Assembly: GCA_026989275.1 (NCBI GenBank)
Contig: JALSJQ010000011.1
Coordinates: 1 to 64,000, forward strand
Length of the DNA: 64,000 bases
Direction of reading: 5' to 3'
DNA from: Albidovulum sp.
GTDB taxonomy: Bacteria; Pseudomonadota; Alphaproteobacteria; Rhodobacterales; Rhodobacteraceae
How positions within the stretch are numbered: position 1 is the stretch's first letter; each line of letters opens with the position of its first letter. This document shows, piece after piece, positions 35,610-45,250 of this stretch. The position numbers and the translations under genes are program-made. Below the pieces are notes generated by a model. That model was not told the DNA's origin and searched no databases. It worked only from the letters and a program-made list of their open reading frames with translations.

Positions 35610-38600
35610 TCAGGCGCGCTTCTCGGCCTCCTCCTCGAGGGTGAGCGGATGGGGAATGTGGGGCAGCATCTCCTTCGGGCATATCTGGAGGAAGCGGCCC
35701 TTCGCATTCTCCCAGTCGAGCAGGATCTCCTCGGCCTTGCGGCTCCGCGTCTCGCGGAAATGCTCCTCGATCAGCCCCTTGAGCTCGGCCTCCCAATGGG
35801 GGTGACTGACCGGCACCACCACGAGCGTGTCCATGTTCATGTAGTCGCGGGCATTACCGGTCTCGTCGAAGACATAGGCCATGCCGCCGGTCATGCCGGC
35901 CCCGAAATTGGCGCCGATGCGGCCGAGGATGACGGCGACCCCGCCCGTCATGTATTCGCAGCCGTTGGAGCCGCAGCCCTCGACCACCACCTTCGCCCCC
36001 GAATTGCGGACGGCGAACCGCTCTCCGGCCCGACCGGCGGCAAGGAGCTTGCCGGCGGTGGCGCCGTAGAGCACGGTATTGCCGATGATGACGTTGTCGT
36101 CGGCCTTGAGCGGCGAGACCAGCGGCGGCCGCACCACGATCATCCCGCCCGAAAGCCCCTTGCCGACATAGTCGTTGGCATCGCCCGAAACCTCGATCTT
36201 CAGCCCCGGCGCGGCGAAGGCACCGAGCGACTGACCGGCCGAGCCGGTGAGCTTGATCGTCAGGTGATCGGGCTGAAGATCGTTGTTCATGCCGAAGCGC
36301 CGCACGATATGCGAGGAGACACGGGCGCCGATCGTGCGCTGGGTGTTGCGCACGGTGTAGCTGAGCTGCATCTTCTCGCCTTCGGAGAAGAAGGGCTCGG
36401 CATCGCGGATGATCTCGGCGTCGAGCGTGTCCGGCACCTCGTTGCGCAGCGCATTGCGGCTCCAGGCGAAGCGCTCGGTTCCGTCCACGGTGATGAGAAG
36501 CGGGTTGAGATCGAGATCGTCGAGATGGGCGGCACCCCGGCTGACCTGGGCCAGCAGATCGGCCCGGCCGATCACCTCGTCGAGCGAGCGCGCTCCGATC
36601 GAGGCGAGAATCTCCCGCACCTCCTGGGCGTAAAAGGTGATGAGATTGACCACCTTCTCCGGGCTGCCGGCGAATTTGGCCCGCAGCTTCTCGCGCTGGG
36701 TGCAGATCCCGACCGGGCAGGTGTTGGACTGGCACTGGCGCACCATGATGCAGCCCATGGCGATGAGGGCCGCGGTGCCGATGCCGAACTCTTCCGCTCC
36801 CATCAACGCCGCCACCACGATGTCGCGGCCGGTCCTCAGCCCGCCATCGGTGCGCAGCGTCACCCGATCGCGCAGATTGTTCATCGCCAGCACCTGATGG
36901 GCCTCGGTGAGCCCCATCTCCCACGGCAGGCCGGCGAACTTGACCGAGGTCGCCGGGCTGGCGCCGGTGCCGCCGTTGTGCCCCGAAATCAGGATCACGT
37001 CGGCCTTGGCCTTGGCCACGCCGGCGGCGATGGTGCCGACGCCCGACTGCGCCACCAGCTTGACGCAGACCTTGGCACGCGGGTTGATCTGCTTGAGATC
37101 GTAGATCAGCTGCGCCAGGTCCTCGATCGAGTAGATGTCGTGATGGGGCGGCGGCGAGATCAGCGTCACCCCCGGCGTCGAGTGCCGCAGACGGGCGATC
37201 AGCTCCGTCACCTTGATGCCCGGCAGCTGGCCGCCCTCACCGGGCTTGGCACCCTGGGCGATCTTGATCTCGAGTTCCTCGCAATGGTTGAGATACTCGG
37301 CCGTCACCCCGAAACGGCCCGATGCGACCTGCTTGATCCTTGCCGAGGCATTGTCGCCGTTCGGCATCGGTCTGAAATGGGCAGGATCTTCGCCGCCCTC
37401 TCCCGAATCGGACTTGGCGCCGATGCGGTTCATGGCGATGTTGAGCGTCTTGTGGGCCTCGGGGCTGAGCGCGCCGAGGCTCATCCCCGGCGTGACGAAG
37501 CGCTTGCGGATCGAGGTGATGCTCTCGACCTCCTCGATCGGAATCGGCTTGCCGAGAGGCTTGATCTCGAGAAGGTCGCGCAGGTGAATCGGCTGGTTTT
37601 CCTGCATCATCTGCGAATAGCGCTTCCATAGCGCATAGGCGCCGCGCTCGCAGGCCGATTGCAGGAGATGCATCGCCTGCGCTTCCCAGGCATGGCGCTC
37701 CCCACCCTTGCGCAGCTTGTAGAAGCCGCCGATCGGCAGGATGTTGGCTGGGCGCTTCCACCCCCTGGCGTGGATCTCGCGCACCTTCTTCTGGATGCCG
37801 TGAATGCCGATCCCCGAGATGCGCGAGATCATGCCGGGGAAATATTCGTTGACGAGGGCACGGCTCAGCCCCACGGCCTCGAAGTTGAGTCCGCCACGGT
37901 AGGAAGCGAGCACCGAGATCCCCATCTTCGACATGATCTTGAGGAGCCCCTGGTTGATCGCTTCGCGATAGCGATCGACATTCTCCTTGAGGCCGCCCTC
38001 GAGAAGCCCGCGTTCGACGCGCTCGGCAATCGTGTCCTGGGCCAGATAGGCGTTGACCGTGGTCGCCCCGCAGCCGATCAGCACGGCGAAGTAATGCGGG
38101 TCCATGCACTCGGCCGAACGCACGTTGAGCGAGCAGAAGGTCCTCAGCCCCTTTCCCACCAGCCACGAATGGATCGCGGAGGTGGCGAGGATCATCGGCA
38201 CCGGCACCTTGTCCGGCCCCTGATGCTCGTCGGTGAGAACGAGATGGCCGGCTCCCGAGCGCACCGCCTCCTCGGCCTCGGCGCGGATGCGGGCAAGCGC
38301 TTCGGAGAGGGCGTTCTCGCCCCCCTCGTCCGGGAAGGTGCAGTCGATCCACGACACCTGTTCGCCGAAGACCTCCACCATCCGCTCGAACTGGGCGTTG
38401 CTGACGAACGGGCTGTCGAGCACCAGGATCTCGGTCTGGGCCGAGCTCTGGTCGAGCACGTTCTTGAGGTTGCCGAACCGGGTCTTGAGGCTCATCACCC
38501 GGTATTCGCGCAAGGAATCGATCGGCGGGTTGGTCACCTGCGAGAAGTTCTGGCGGAAATAGTGGCTGAGGGGGCGGTAGCGGTCGGAAAGCACCGCCTG

Positions 38601-40148
38601 CGGCGTGTCGTCCCCCATCGAGACCACCGGCTCCTTGGCGTCCTCGACCATCGGCGCCAGAATGTTCTCGACCTCCTCGAGCGTATAGCCGGCGGCGATC
38701 TGGCGCTTGCGCAGCTCCTCGCCCTCGAAGAGCCGCTTCTCGCGCTCCACGCGGGTGATCTCGTCGAGATCGACGATCTTCTTCACCCATTCGCCGAAGG
38801 GCTGGCTGTCGGCCAGCTCGTCCTTGATCTCCCTGTCGTGGAGGAGGATGCCGCGGGCCATGTCCACCCCGACCATCTGCCCCGGTCCGAGCGCCCCCTT
38901 CTCCTTCACCGTCGCCTCGTCGGTCGGCACCATGCCGACTTCGGAACCCGCGATCAGCAGCCCGTCGCCGGTGACGACATAGCGCATGGGCCTGAGCCCG
39001 TTGCGGTCGAGCCCGGCGACGACCCAGCGGCCGTCGGTCATGGCGAGCGCCGCGGGCCCGTCCCAGGGCTCCATCACCGAGTTGCAGTAGGAATACATGT
39101 CCTTCCACTTCTGCGGCAGCTCGACCGCCTGCTTCGACCATGCCTCGGGAACGAGCATGGTCTTGGCCATCGGCGCGTTGCGCCCGGCGCGCACCAGCAC
39201 CTCGAAGACCGCATCGAGCGCCGCCGAATCGGACGAGCCCTTGGGCACGATCGGCTTGATGTCCTCGGCCATCTCCCCGAAATAGCTCGAGGCCATGCGA
39301 ATCTCGTGGCTCTTCATCCAGTTGAGATTGCCCTTGAGCGTGTTGATCTCGCCGTTATGGGCCAGCATGCGGAAGGGCTGGGCCAGCCACCATTCGGGGA
39401 AGGTGTTGGTGGAATAGCGCTGGTGGTAGATGGCGAAGGCCGATTCGAAGCGCTCGTCCTTGAGATCGGGATAGAACTCGGCCACCTGTTCGGCCAGCAT
39501 CATCCCCTTGTAGATGATGGAACGGCAGGACAGAGAGCAGACATAGAACCCCTTGATCCCGGCCGCCGCCACCGCCTTCTCGATCCGGCGGCGGATGATG
39601 TAGAGCTCGCGTTCGAAGCCCTCCTCGTCGAGCCCCTTTGCGTCGGAAATCAGGATCTGCTCGATCTCGGGGCGGGTGGCGTTGGCCTTCTCGCCCAGAA
39701 CGTCGATGTTCACCGGCACATGGCGCCAGCCATAGATGCGGTGCCCCATGCGCAGCACCTCGCTCTCGACGATGATGCGGCATTCCTCCTGGGCGCCGAA
39801 ATCGGTCCGCGGCAGGAAGATCTGGCCGACGGCCATCAGCCGCTCATGGTCGGGCTCGTGGCCGGTGCGGCGGATCTGGTCGTAGAAGAACGGCACCGGA
39901 ATCTGGATGTGGATGCCGGCCCCGTCGCCCGTCTTGCCGTCGGCATCGACCGCACCGCGATGCCACACGGCCTTGAGGGCCTCGATGCCGTTCTCGACCA
40001 CCTTGCGGGAGGGCTTGCCGTCGATCGACACCACCAGACCGACGCCGCAGGCGTCATGCTCGAGCGCCGGATCATACATGCCGAGGCGCGCGAGCCGCTC
40101 CCGCTTCGCCCTTTCGGCCTTCACCCAGTGCGGATCGAACTTCGTCAT
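35610..40148 (-). CDS. gltB: Glutamate synthase (NADPH) large subunit
   Basis: 1512 residues. It takes the amide nitrogen of glutamine and makes two glutamates from 2-oxoglutarate. The class II amidotransferase domain begins after a propeptide at Cys34 (HDACGVG); the central and FMN-binding synthase domains follow, with the 3Fe-4S motif CIMVRQCQSNTCPVGICTQ near residue 1140, and the C-terminal beta-helix domain has GGMIVVRPP and GGVAVILG repeats. Length matches the family. It is transcribed after gltD with a GFA-family gene between. Confidence 0.98.
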   Translation of the reverse strand: MTKFDPHWVKAERAKRERLARLGMYDPALEHDACGVGLVVSIDGKPSRKVVENGIEALKAVWHRGAVDADGKTGDGAGIHIQIPVPFFYDQIRRTGHEPDHERLMAVGQIFLPRTDFGAQEECRIIVESEVLRMGHRIYGWRHVPVNIDVLGEKANATRPEIEQILISDAKGLDEEGFERELYIIRRRIEKAVAAAGIKGFYVCSLSCRSIIYKGMMLAEQVAEFYPDLKDERFESAFAIYHQRYSTNTFPEWWLAQPFRMLAHNGEINTLKGNLNWMKSHEIRMASSYFGEMAEDIKPIVPKGSSDSAALDAVFEVLVRAGRNAPMAKTMLVPEAWSKQAVELPQKWKDMYSYCNSVMEPWDGPAALAMTDGRWVVAGLDRNGLRPMRYVVTGDGLLIAGSEVGMVPTDEATVKEKGALGPGQMVGVDMARGILLHDREIKDELADSQPFGEWVKKIVDLDEITRVEREKRLFEGEELRKRQIAAGYTLEEVENILAPMVEDAKEPVVSMGDDTPQAVLSDRYRPLSHYFRQNFSQVTNPPIDSLREYRVMSLKTRFGNLKNVLDQSSAQTEILVLDSPFVSNAQFERMVEVFGEQVSWIDCTFPDEGGENALSEALARIRAEAEEAVRSGAGHLVLTDEHQGPDKVPVPMILATSAIHSWLVGKGLRTFCSLNVRSAECMDPHYFAVLIGCGATTVNAYLAQDTIAERVERGLLEGGLKENVDRYREAINQGLLKIMSKMGISVLASYRGGLNFEAVGLSRALVNEYFPGMISRISGIGIHGIQKKVREIHARGWKRPANILPIGGFYKLRKGGERHAWEAQAMHLLQSACERGAYALWKRYSQMMQENQPIHLRDLLEIKPLGKPIPIEEVESITSIRKRFVTPGMSLGALSPEAHKTLNIAMNRIGAKSDSGEGGEDPAHFRPMPNGDNASARIKQVASGRFGVTAEYLNHCEELEIKIAQGAKPGEGGQLPGIKVTELIARLRHSTPGVTLISPPPHHDIYSIEDLAQLIYDLKQINPRAKVCVKLVAQSGVGTIAAGVAKAKADVILISGHNGGTGASPATSVKFAGLPWEMGLTEAHQVLAMNNLRDRVTLRTDGGLRTGRDIVVAALMGAEEFGIGTAALIAMGCIMVRQCQSNTCPVGICTQREKLRAKFAGSPEKVVNLITFYAQEVREILASIGARSLDEVIGRADLLAQVSRGAAHLDDLDLNPLLITVDGTERFAWSRNALRNEVPDTLDAEIIRDAEPFFSEGEKMQLSYTVRNTQRTIGARVSSHIVRRFGMNNDLQPDHLTIKLTGSAGQSLGAFAAPGLKIEVSGDANDYVGKGLSGGMIVVRPPLVSPLKADDNVIIGNTVLYGATAGKLLAAGRAGERFAVRNSGAKVVVEGCGSNGCEYMTGGVAVILGRIGANFGAGMTGGMAYVFDETGNARDYMNMDTLVVVPVSHPHWEAELKGLIEEHFRETRSRKAEEILLDWENAKGRFLQICPKEMLPHIPHPLTLEEEAEKRA

Positions 40149-40194
40149 CGCTTCATCCTTCCCGTATCCTGCTCCCGGAGCATGATCCGCCCGA

Positions 40195-40638
40195 TCATTC
40201 CGCAGAGCCGTAAATCTCGTTGCACTGCCGACCGGTCAGTTTCCTGTGCGGCTCGTCGCGATAGGCGTAACTGTCGGGCTTCACATCGACATGGATCTCG
40301 CTTTCCAGCACGAACCCGTCCGGTTCGTCGAACAGCCCCAGCGGAATCTCCGTCATCCCGAACCCCGGGTTTTCGGGATCGGTGACCCGGAACCACAGAC
40401 CGGAGCCGCATTGCGTGCACCAGGCCCGTTCCGCCCATTCGGAGCTCTGCCGGACGGCGACATGCTTTCGCCCCTGCCATTCCACCCTCTCGCTCGGCAC
40501 GCTCACGCTCAGCAGGGAGGAGCCCGTCCAGCGGCGGCACATCTCGCAATGGCAGATGTCATAGACGCCCGGCACGTCGCGCGCGACGAAGCGCACCGCG
40601 CCGCACATGCATCCGCCCTGCCGTTCCCGTTTCGCCAT
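40195..40638 (-). CDS. GFA-family zinc-binding protein
   Basis: 147 residues of the glutathione-dependent formaldehyde-activating (GFA/CENP-V) fold. The cysteine pattern is complete: Cys10 and Cys12 (GGCMCG), Cys29, Cys31 and Cys34 (CHCEMC), and Cys74 and Cys77 (WCTQCG), which bind two zinc ions in the family. The only well-studied members bind S-hydroxymethylglutathione, but most, like this one, have no known reaction. It sits between gltD and gltB on the same strand, with 95 nt before it and 46 nt after. Confidence 0.9.
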   Translation of the reverse strand: MAKRERQGGCMCGAVRFVARDVPGVYDICHCEMCRRWTGSSLLSVSVPSERVEWQGRKHVAVRQSSEWAERAWCTQCGSGLWFRVTDPENPGFGMTEIPLGLFDEPDGFVLESEIHVDVKPDSYAYRDEPHRKLTGRQCNEIYGSAE

Positions 40639-40733
40639 TCGTCATCTCTCCCGACCGGATACGCCCGGCGATGCCACGGCACCCCGGAGCACCCCTTCGC
40701 CGCGGGTCCGGTCCGCTCGTTGCGTTCGGCGGC

Positions 40734-42173
40734 TCATTCGGCAGCCATGCGGGCCTTCTCGTCCATCCAGGCGCAGATCGCATCGGCCGCTTCGCGCCCG
40801 TCGCGGATCGCCCAGACGACGAGCGAGGCCCCGCGCACGATGTCGCCGGCGGCGAACACGCCCGGTATCGAGGTGGCATGGCTCCTGAAATCCGCCTTGA
40901 TCGTGCCCCAACCCGTGGTCTCGAGCTCGTCGGCCACGCCCCATTTCTCGGCCAGCGGCTCGGGTTCGAAGCCGAGCGCCATCACCACGAGATCGGCTTC
41001 CTCGGTATATTCGGAGCCGGGGATCTCCTCGGGCCGGCGCCGCCCGTCGGCATCGGGCAGGCCGAGGCGCATCCGCACCACCCGCACCCCGCGCACATGC
41101 CCGTCGCCGAGGAAGGCCCTGGGCGCGGTCAGCCAGACGAATTCCACCCCTTCCTCCTCGGCGTTCTGCACCTCGCGGCGCGAACCGGGCATGTTCTCGC
41201 GGTCCCGCCGGTAAAGGCACCGGACCGAGGACGCGCCCTGGCGGATGGCGGTGCGCACGCAGTCCATCGCCGTGTCGCCTCCCCCGATCACCACAACGCG
41301 CTTGCCCTTGGCGTTGAGGATGCCGTCCTCGTATTCCGGCACCCTGTCGCCGAGATCGACCCGGTTCTGCGCGGTGAGATAGTCGAGCGCCTTGACCACG
41401 CCCCCGAGCCCCGCCCCCGGCACCTTGAGGGTACGGGCCTTGTAGACGCCGGTGGCGATGAGCAGCGCATCATGGCGCCGGCGCAGCTCCTCGAAGCTCA
41501 TGTCCCTGCCGATCTCGCAGGAAAGCCTGAAGCGCACACCGCCCTTCTCGAGCTGCTCGAGCCGCCGGGCGACCACGCTCTTCTCGAGCTTGAAGCCGGG
41601 GATGCCATACATGAGGAGACCGCCGGCACGGTCGTTGCGGTCATAGACCGTCACCTCGAACCCCATGCGCCGCAGCCGGTCCGCCGCCGCGAGCCCGCCC
41701 GGACCTGCACCGATGATGCCGACCGACTGGCCGCACTCGGTCATCGGCGCGACGGGCCGCACCCAGCCCCGCTCCCAGGCGGTATCGGTGATGTAGCGCT
41801 CGACGGCGCCGATGGTGACGGTGCCGTGGCCGGCCTGCTCGATGACGCAATTGCCTTCGCACAGACGGTCCTGCGGGCAGATTCGGCCGCAGATCTCGGG
41901 AAAGGTGTTGGTCTCCTGGCTGATGAGATAGGCCTCCTCGAGCCGGTTCTCCGCGGTCATCAGCAGCCAGTCGGGAATGTTGTTGTGCAAGGGGCAGTGG
42001 CTCTGGCAGTAGGGCACGCCGCATTGGGAGCAACGCGACGCCTGGGTGCGGGCCTCGCCGTCGCTGAAATCGGCATAGATCTCGCGGAAATCCGCCCGCC
42101 GCTCCTCGACCGGGCGCTTGGTGGGCATCCGCATCGGGATGTCCACGAATTTGAGCATCGGCTGCTTCGCCAT
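40734..42173 (-). CDS. gltD: Glutamate synthase (NADPH) small subunit
   Basis: 479 residues. It passes electrons from NADPH through FAD and iron-sulfur clusters to GltB. The N-terminal cluster motifs CSQCGVPYCQSHCPLHNNIPDW and CGRICPQDRLCEGNC are intact. The FAD site is GIIGAGPGGLAAADRL, the NADPH site VVIGGGDTAMDCVR, and the C-terminal FAD motif is GVFAAGDIVRGASLVVWAIRDGR. ATG 42173 with GGAG 8 nt upstream begins MAKQPMLKFVDI, the usual start. It heads the gltD-GFA-gltB unit and is divergent from uppP. Confidence 0.97.
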   Translation of the reverse strand: MAKQPMLKFVDIPMRMPTKRPVEERRADFREIYADFSDGEARTQASRCSQCGVPYCQSHCPLHNNIPDWLLMTAENRLEEAYLISQETNTFPEICGRICPQDRLCEGNCVIEQAGHGTVTIGAVERYITDTAWERGWVRPVAPMTECGQSVGIIGAGPGGLAAADRLRRMGFEVTVYDRNDRAGGLLMYGIPGFKLEKSVVARRLEQLEKGGVRFRLSCEIGRDMSFEELRRRHDALLIATGVYKARTLKVPGAGLGGVVKALDYLTAQNRVDLGDRVPEYEDGILNAKGKRVVVIGGGDTAMDCVRTAIRQGASSVRCLYRRDRENMPGSRREVQNAEEEGVEFVWLTAPRAFLGDGHVRGVRVVRMRLGLPDADGRRRPEEIPGSEYTEEADLVVMALGFEPEPLAEKWGVADELETTGWGTIKADFRSHATSIPGVFAAGDIVRGASLVVWAIRDGREAADAICAWMDEKARMAAE

Positions 42174-42250
42174 GTTCCGCACTCCGCTGGCTGTTCCGAT
42201 CGCGACCGGGCAAGCGGCCGCACCGGCAGAAGGACAGGCCGGGGCCAGCA

Positions 42251-42325
42251 CTATTACGTGCCCGGCCGGCATTTTGCAAGATGATCGGGAAATCATGCTG
42301 ACCTTTTTCGGCGTTTTTCGAAAAA
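42251..42325 (-). promoter_or_regulatory. gltD promoter and nearby palindromes
   Basis: Leftward TTGCAA (42279-42274), 17 nt, TAATAG (42256-42251) is a good promoter about 75 nt before the gltD ATG. Upstream of it lie ATGAT-N6-ATCAT (42281-42296), next to the -35 box, and the perfect palindrome TTTTTCGAAAAA (42314-42325). These could bind activators or repressors of nitrogen assimilation; none can be named from sequence. Confidence 0.5.
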
Positions 42326-42444
42326 TCCATCAGACCTTCCGCCCATTCACCCCCATAACAGGTCAGTATGGTTTCCGATGTTTCGTCTTGCGTCGCGGCG
42401 CGGCCGGGTGCATCGCAAGGGAAAGCCCACACGGGGAGCGCACC

Positions 42445-43248
42445 ATGTCGCTGTATCATCTCCTGATCCTCGCCCTCATCCAGGGGCTGACCGAGTTCCT
42501 GCCGGTATCCTCCTCCGCGCATCTCATCCTCTTCCCCGCCCTCACGGGCACGACCGACCAGGGCCTGGCGGTGGACGTGGCCGTCCATGTGGGCACGCTC
42601 GGGGCGGTCATCCTCTATTTCCGCCGCGACGTCGCCCGCGCCTTCCGCGGCTTCCTCGCGGTGCTCCGCGGCCGGCTGCACGGGGCCGATTCACGTCTCT
42701 TTCTCCTCCTCGTGGCGGCAACGGTGCCGGTGGTGGTTCTCGGCCTCCTCTTCAAGCTCACCGGCCTCGAGGAAAGGATGCGAAGCGTGACGGTGATCGG
42801 ATGGGCGATGGTCGTCTTCGGCCTCCTCCTCTGGTGGGTCGATCGCCGTTTCCCGGAACGCCGCCGGGCCGAAGGCTGGAACCTGCGCGATGCGGTGGTG
42901 ATGGGACTGTGGCAGGCGGTCGCCCTCATCCCCGGCACTTCGCGCTCCGGCATCACCATCACCGCCGGCCGGATGCTCGGCTATGCCCGGGAAGACGCGG
43001 CGCGGCTCGCCATGCTGATGTCGATCCCGACCATCCTCGCCTCGGGCACGCTCCTGGGGCTCGACGTCGTCCGCTCGGACAACCCGCTCCTGTGGCGCGA
43101 AACCGCCATCGCCGCCATGCTGGCCTTTCTTGCCGGCTTCCTCGCGCTGTCGCTGATGATGCGGCTTCTGCGCCTCGTCAGCTTCACCCCCTACATCCTC
43201 TACCGCCTCGCGCTCGGCGTGGCGCTTCTCTGGATCGCCTACGGCTGA
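42445..43248 (+). CDS. uppP: Undecaprenyl-diphosphate phosphatase
   Basis: 267-residue integral membrane enzyme (BacA) that regenerates undecaprenyl phosphate for peptidoglycan and polysaccharide synthesis. Both catalytic motifs are present: EFLPVSSSAHLIL with Glu17, and PGTSRSGITITAGRMLG. Eight or so hydrophobic helices are visible. GGGGAG precedes the ATG. It is divergent from gltD and convergent with the SDR gene (20-nt gap). Confidence 0.96.
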   Translation: MSLYHLLILALIQGLTEFLPVSSSAHLILFPALTGTTDQGLAVDVAVHVGTLGAVILYFRRDVARAFRGFLAVLRGRLHGADSRLFLLLVAATVPVVVLGLLFKLTGLEERMRSVTVIGWAMVVFGLLLWWVDRRFPERRRAEGWNLRDAVVMGLWQAVALIPGTSRSGITITAGRMLGYAREDAARLAMLMSIPTILASGTLLGLDVVRSDNPLLWRETAIAAMLAFLAGFLALSLMMRLLRLVSFTPYILYRLALGVALLWIAYG

Positions 43249-43268
43249 ACCGGCCGGTGGAACGCGAT

Positions 43269-44246
43269 TCAGCGGATCCGGGAAAGACCTTCGCGAATCG
43301 CCGTGTATTGCCCTTCGGGCCGCCAGATCCACAGATAGGTGTCGAGAATGGCATCCATCGCCACGGGGTCGATCCCGAGATCGGCGAGCCCGGGCAGCTC
43401 CCCGCTCACCACATTGTCATGCCTGAGCAGCCGAACCTGATCACGGGTCAGGACGCGATTGACCCAGAGCCCGCCGCTGAGAAACTGCGCCCCGTCCAGC
43501 ACCGCGGCCAGCGCGTTGGCGAGGGGGAAGGGCACGTTCAGGATCAACCGACGACGGCGGATGATGCCGAGCATCCGCTCCATGAGCGCGCGGAAGGTCT
43601 CGACATCGGGGCCGCCGAGCTCGAACACCCCCGCCGCCCCGGTCTCGACCGCCTGCACCGCGGCACGCGCCACGTCATCGACATAGACCGGCTGGAAACG
43701 CGTCTGCGCCCCGACCACGGGCAACACCAGCGTGAAGCGGGCCATGTCGGCGAAGCGGTTGAAGAACTCGTCCTCGGGCCCGAACATCACCGAGGGCCGC
43801 AGGATCGCCGCGCCGGGGAAGGCGCGCAGCACCGCCGCCTCACCCTCGGCCTTGCTGCGGGCATAGCGGCTCCCGGAGCCGGGATCCGCCCCCAGGGCCG
43901 AAAGATGCACCAGCCGCGCGATGCCGTTCTCGGCCGCCAGCCGCGCGATGCGACCGGCACCTTCGACATGGATCGCCTCGAAGGTCCGACCCCGGCTCTC
44001 GTGCATGATGCCGACGCAGTTGACCACCGCATCGGCCCCCGCCATGGCGGCGGCCACGGACGCGTCGTCGCGAATGTCGGCATGGACCGGCTCGACCTGG
44101 CCGAGAATGCCGTAGATGCGGACGAAAAGCGCATGATCGGGGTAGCGCACCGCCACGCGGACACGCCAGCCTTCATGTGCCAGCCGCTGGCAAATGTAAC
44201 GCCCGGCGAATCCCGAACCTCCGAAAACCGTCGCGATCCTGCGCAT
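43269..44246 (-). CDS. Complex I NDUFA9-like SDR protein
   Basis: 325 residues. The N-terminus RRIATVFGGSGFAGRYICQRL is an NAD(P)-binding fingerprint, followed by ADAVVNCVGIMHESRG, RLVHLSALGAD, YARSKAEGEAAV and ILRPSVMFGPEDEFFNRFADM, the pattern of the atypical SDR subgroup related to the mitochondrial complex I subunit NDUFA9. In Rhodobacterales it commonly lies beside uppP. The alphaproteobacterial protein may associate with complex I or act as an oxidoreductase on a quinone or lipid; this is not settled. GGGAGGGG precedes ATG 44246. Confidence 0.88.
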   Translation of the reverse strand: MRRIATVFGGSGFAGRYICQRLAHEGWRVRVAVRYPDHALFVRIYGILGQVEPVHADIRDDASVAAAMAGADAVVNCVGIMHESRGRTFEAIHVEGAGRIARLAAENGIARLVHLSALGADPGSGSRYARSKAEGEAAVLRAFPGAAILRPSVMFGPEDEFFNRFADMARFTLVLPVVGAQTRFQPVYVDDVARAAVQAVETGAAGVFELGGPDVETFRALMERMLGIIRRRRLILNVPFPLANALAAVLDGAQFLSGGLWVNRVLTRDQVRLLRHDNVVSGELPGLADLGIDPVAMDAILDTYLWIWRPEGQYTAIREGLSRIR

Positions 44247-44404
44247 CCGCCCCTCCCTTGCCTGCGGCAGGCCCCCGGCCTGGCCGCTGCCACCTTCTCC
44301 CGCAGGGCATACTATCGTGCACCGGCCATGACAAGCGTGCCCCTTGCCGCAACATCTCCCGCCGCCCGGGCACCGGACCTCCGACGAAAAATCCCCGATC
44401 CCCG

Positions 44405-44431
44405 TTGACACCTTCCGGGGGCAACTATAAA
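44405..44431 (+). promoter_or_regulatory. Promoter of tRNA-Leu
   Basis: A consensus TTGACA at 44405-44410 and TATAAA at 44426-44431 (15-nt spacer; a 17-nt register gives TAAATC) lie about 22 nt before the mature tRNA 5' end. It is the clearest housekeeping promoter in the window. Confidence 0.7.
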
Positions 44432-44452
44432 TCCCCCTCAGCCGACACCAAA

Positions 44453-44539
44453 GCCCAGGTGGCGGAACTGGTAGACGCGCTAGCTTCAGGTGCTAGTGCC
44501 CTTACGGGCGTGGAGGTTCGAGTCCTCTCCTGGGCACCA
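44453..44539 (+). tRNA. tRNA-Leu, anticodon CAG
   Basis: An 87-nt class II tRNA with encoded CCA. Acceptor GCCCAGG pairs with CCTGGGC, discriminator A. The anticodon stem CTAGC/GCTAG holds TTCAGGT, giving anticodon CAG, which reads CTG. The long variable arm (TGCCCTTACGGGCG) and T-arm GGTTCGAGTCC are present. No duplicated 3' end or integrase is seen nearby, so it does not look used as an attachment site. Confidence 0.98.
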
Positions 44540-44585
44540 ATTTCTCCGCTCCCTCCGGGCGATGAGGGCAGTGAGGAGGAGAGAC

Positions 44586-45197
44586 GTGGCCATCCATCTT
44601 CATCGGGGCGATCTGCCCGACGATCTCGATCTCGGCCCGGTGGTCGCGGTCGATACCGAGGCGATGGGCCTCGACTTTCACCGGGACCGGCTCTGCCTCG
44701 TGCAGCTTTCCGCCGGCGACGGAAACGCCCATCTGGTGCAGCTGCCGAAGACGCCCGCGCCGGCTCCCAATCTCGAGCGGCTTCTGGGCGACAAAGCCGT
44801 GCTCAAGCTGTTTCATTTCGGCCGGTTCGACATCGCCGCCCTCTACAACCGGTTCGGCGTGCTCACCGCTCCGGTCTATTGCACCAAGATCGCCTCCCGC
44901 CTCGCCCGCACCTATACCGATCGCCATTCGCTCAAGGCGCTGACGAGCGAGCTTCTCGGCATCGACCTCTCGAAGCAGCAGCAGAGCTCCGACTGGGGCG
45001 CCGAGGAACTCTCGGACGCGCAGCTCGCCTATGCCGCCTCGGACGTGCTCCATCTGCACGCGCTGAAGGAAAGGCTCGACGCGATGCTCGCCCGCGAGGG
45101 CCGGACCGAACTGGCGCAGGCCTGCTTCGATTTCCTGCCCCACCGCGCCCGGCTCGATATTGCCGGCTGGCCCGAGATCGACATCTTCGCCCATTGA
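44586..45197 (+). CDS. Ribonuclease D-like 3'-5' exonuclease, short form
   Basis: 203 residues of the DEDDy exonuclease fold. Exo I is VVAVDTEAMGLDF, Exo II is KLFHFGRFDIAALYNRFG, and Exo III is LAYAASDVLHLHALKERL with the Tyr and Asp of the DEDDy class. The C-terminal HRDC domains of E. coli RNase D are missing, as in many alphaproteobacterial homologues. It is probably involved in tRNA or small RNA 3' trimming. The GTG start has GAGGAGGAG upstream. It follows tRNA-Leu by 46 nt and may share its transcript. Confidence 0.9.
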   Translation: MAIHLHRGDLPDDLDLGPVVAVDTEAMGLDFHRDRLCLVQLSAGDGNAHLVQLPKTPAPAPNLERLLGDKAVLKLFHFGRFDIAALYNRFGVLTAPVYCTKIASRLARTYTDRHSLKALTSELLGIDLSKQQQSSDWGAEELSDAQLAYAASDVLHLHALKERLDAMLAREGRTELAQACFDFLPHRARLDIAGWPEIDIFAH

Positions 45198-45250
45198 CCA
45201 TCCACCGTCCGAGCGGGCAGATGGAAGCACCCAGCTCGAGGATCCCGCCG

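Noticed and set aside
35412-40385. Very long open frames antisense to gltB (739 and 908 codons)
   Set aside because: They are mirror frames of a conserved GC-rich gene with strong third-position bias; their translations show no domain and gltB is certain.
42263-42278. Sigma-54-like site CGGCCGG-N4-TTGCA on the plus strand before uppP
   Set aside because: It matches the -24/-12 spacing but coincides base for base with a better sigma-70 type promoter for gltD on the other strand, lacks the T at -26, and uppP is not a usual sigma-54 target.
44453-44539. tRNA-Leu as an integration site
   Set aside because: No integrase, no direct repeat of the tRNA 3' end and no composition change downstream; conserved core genes follow.
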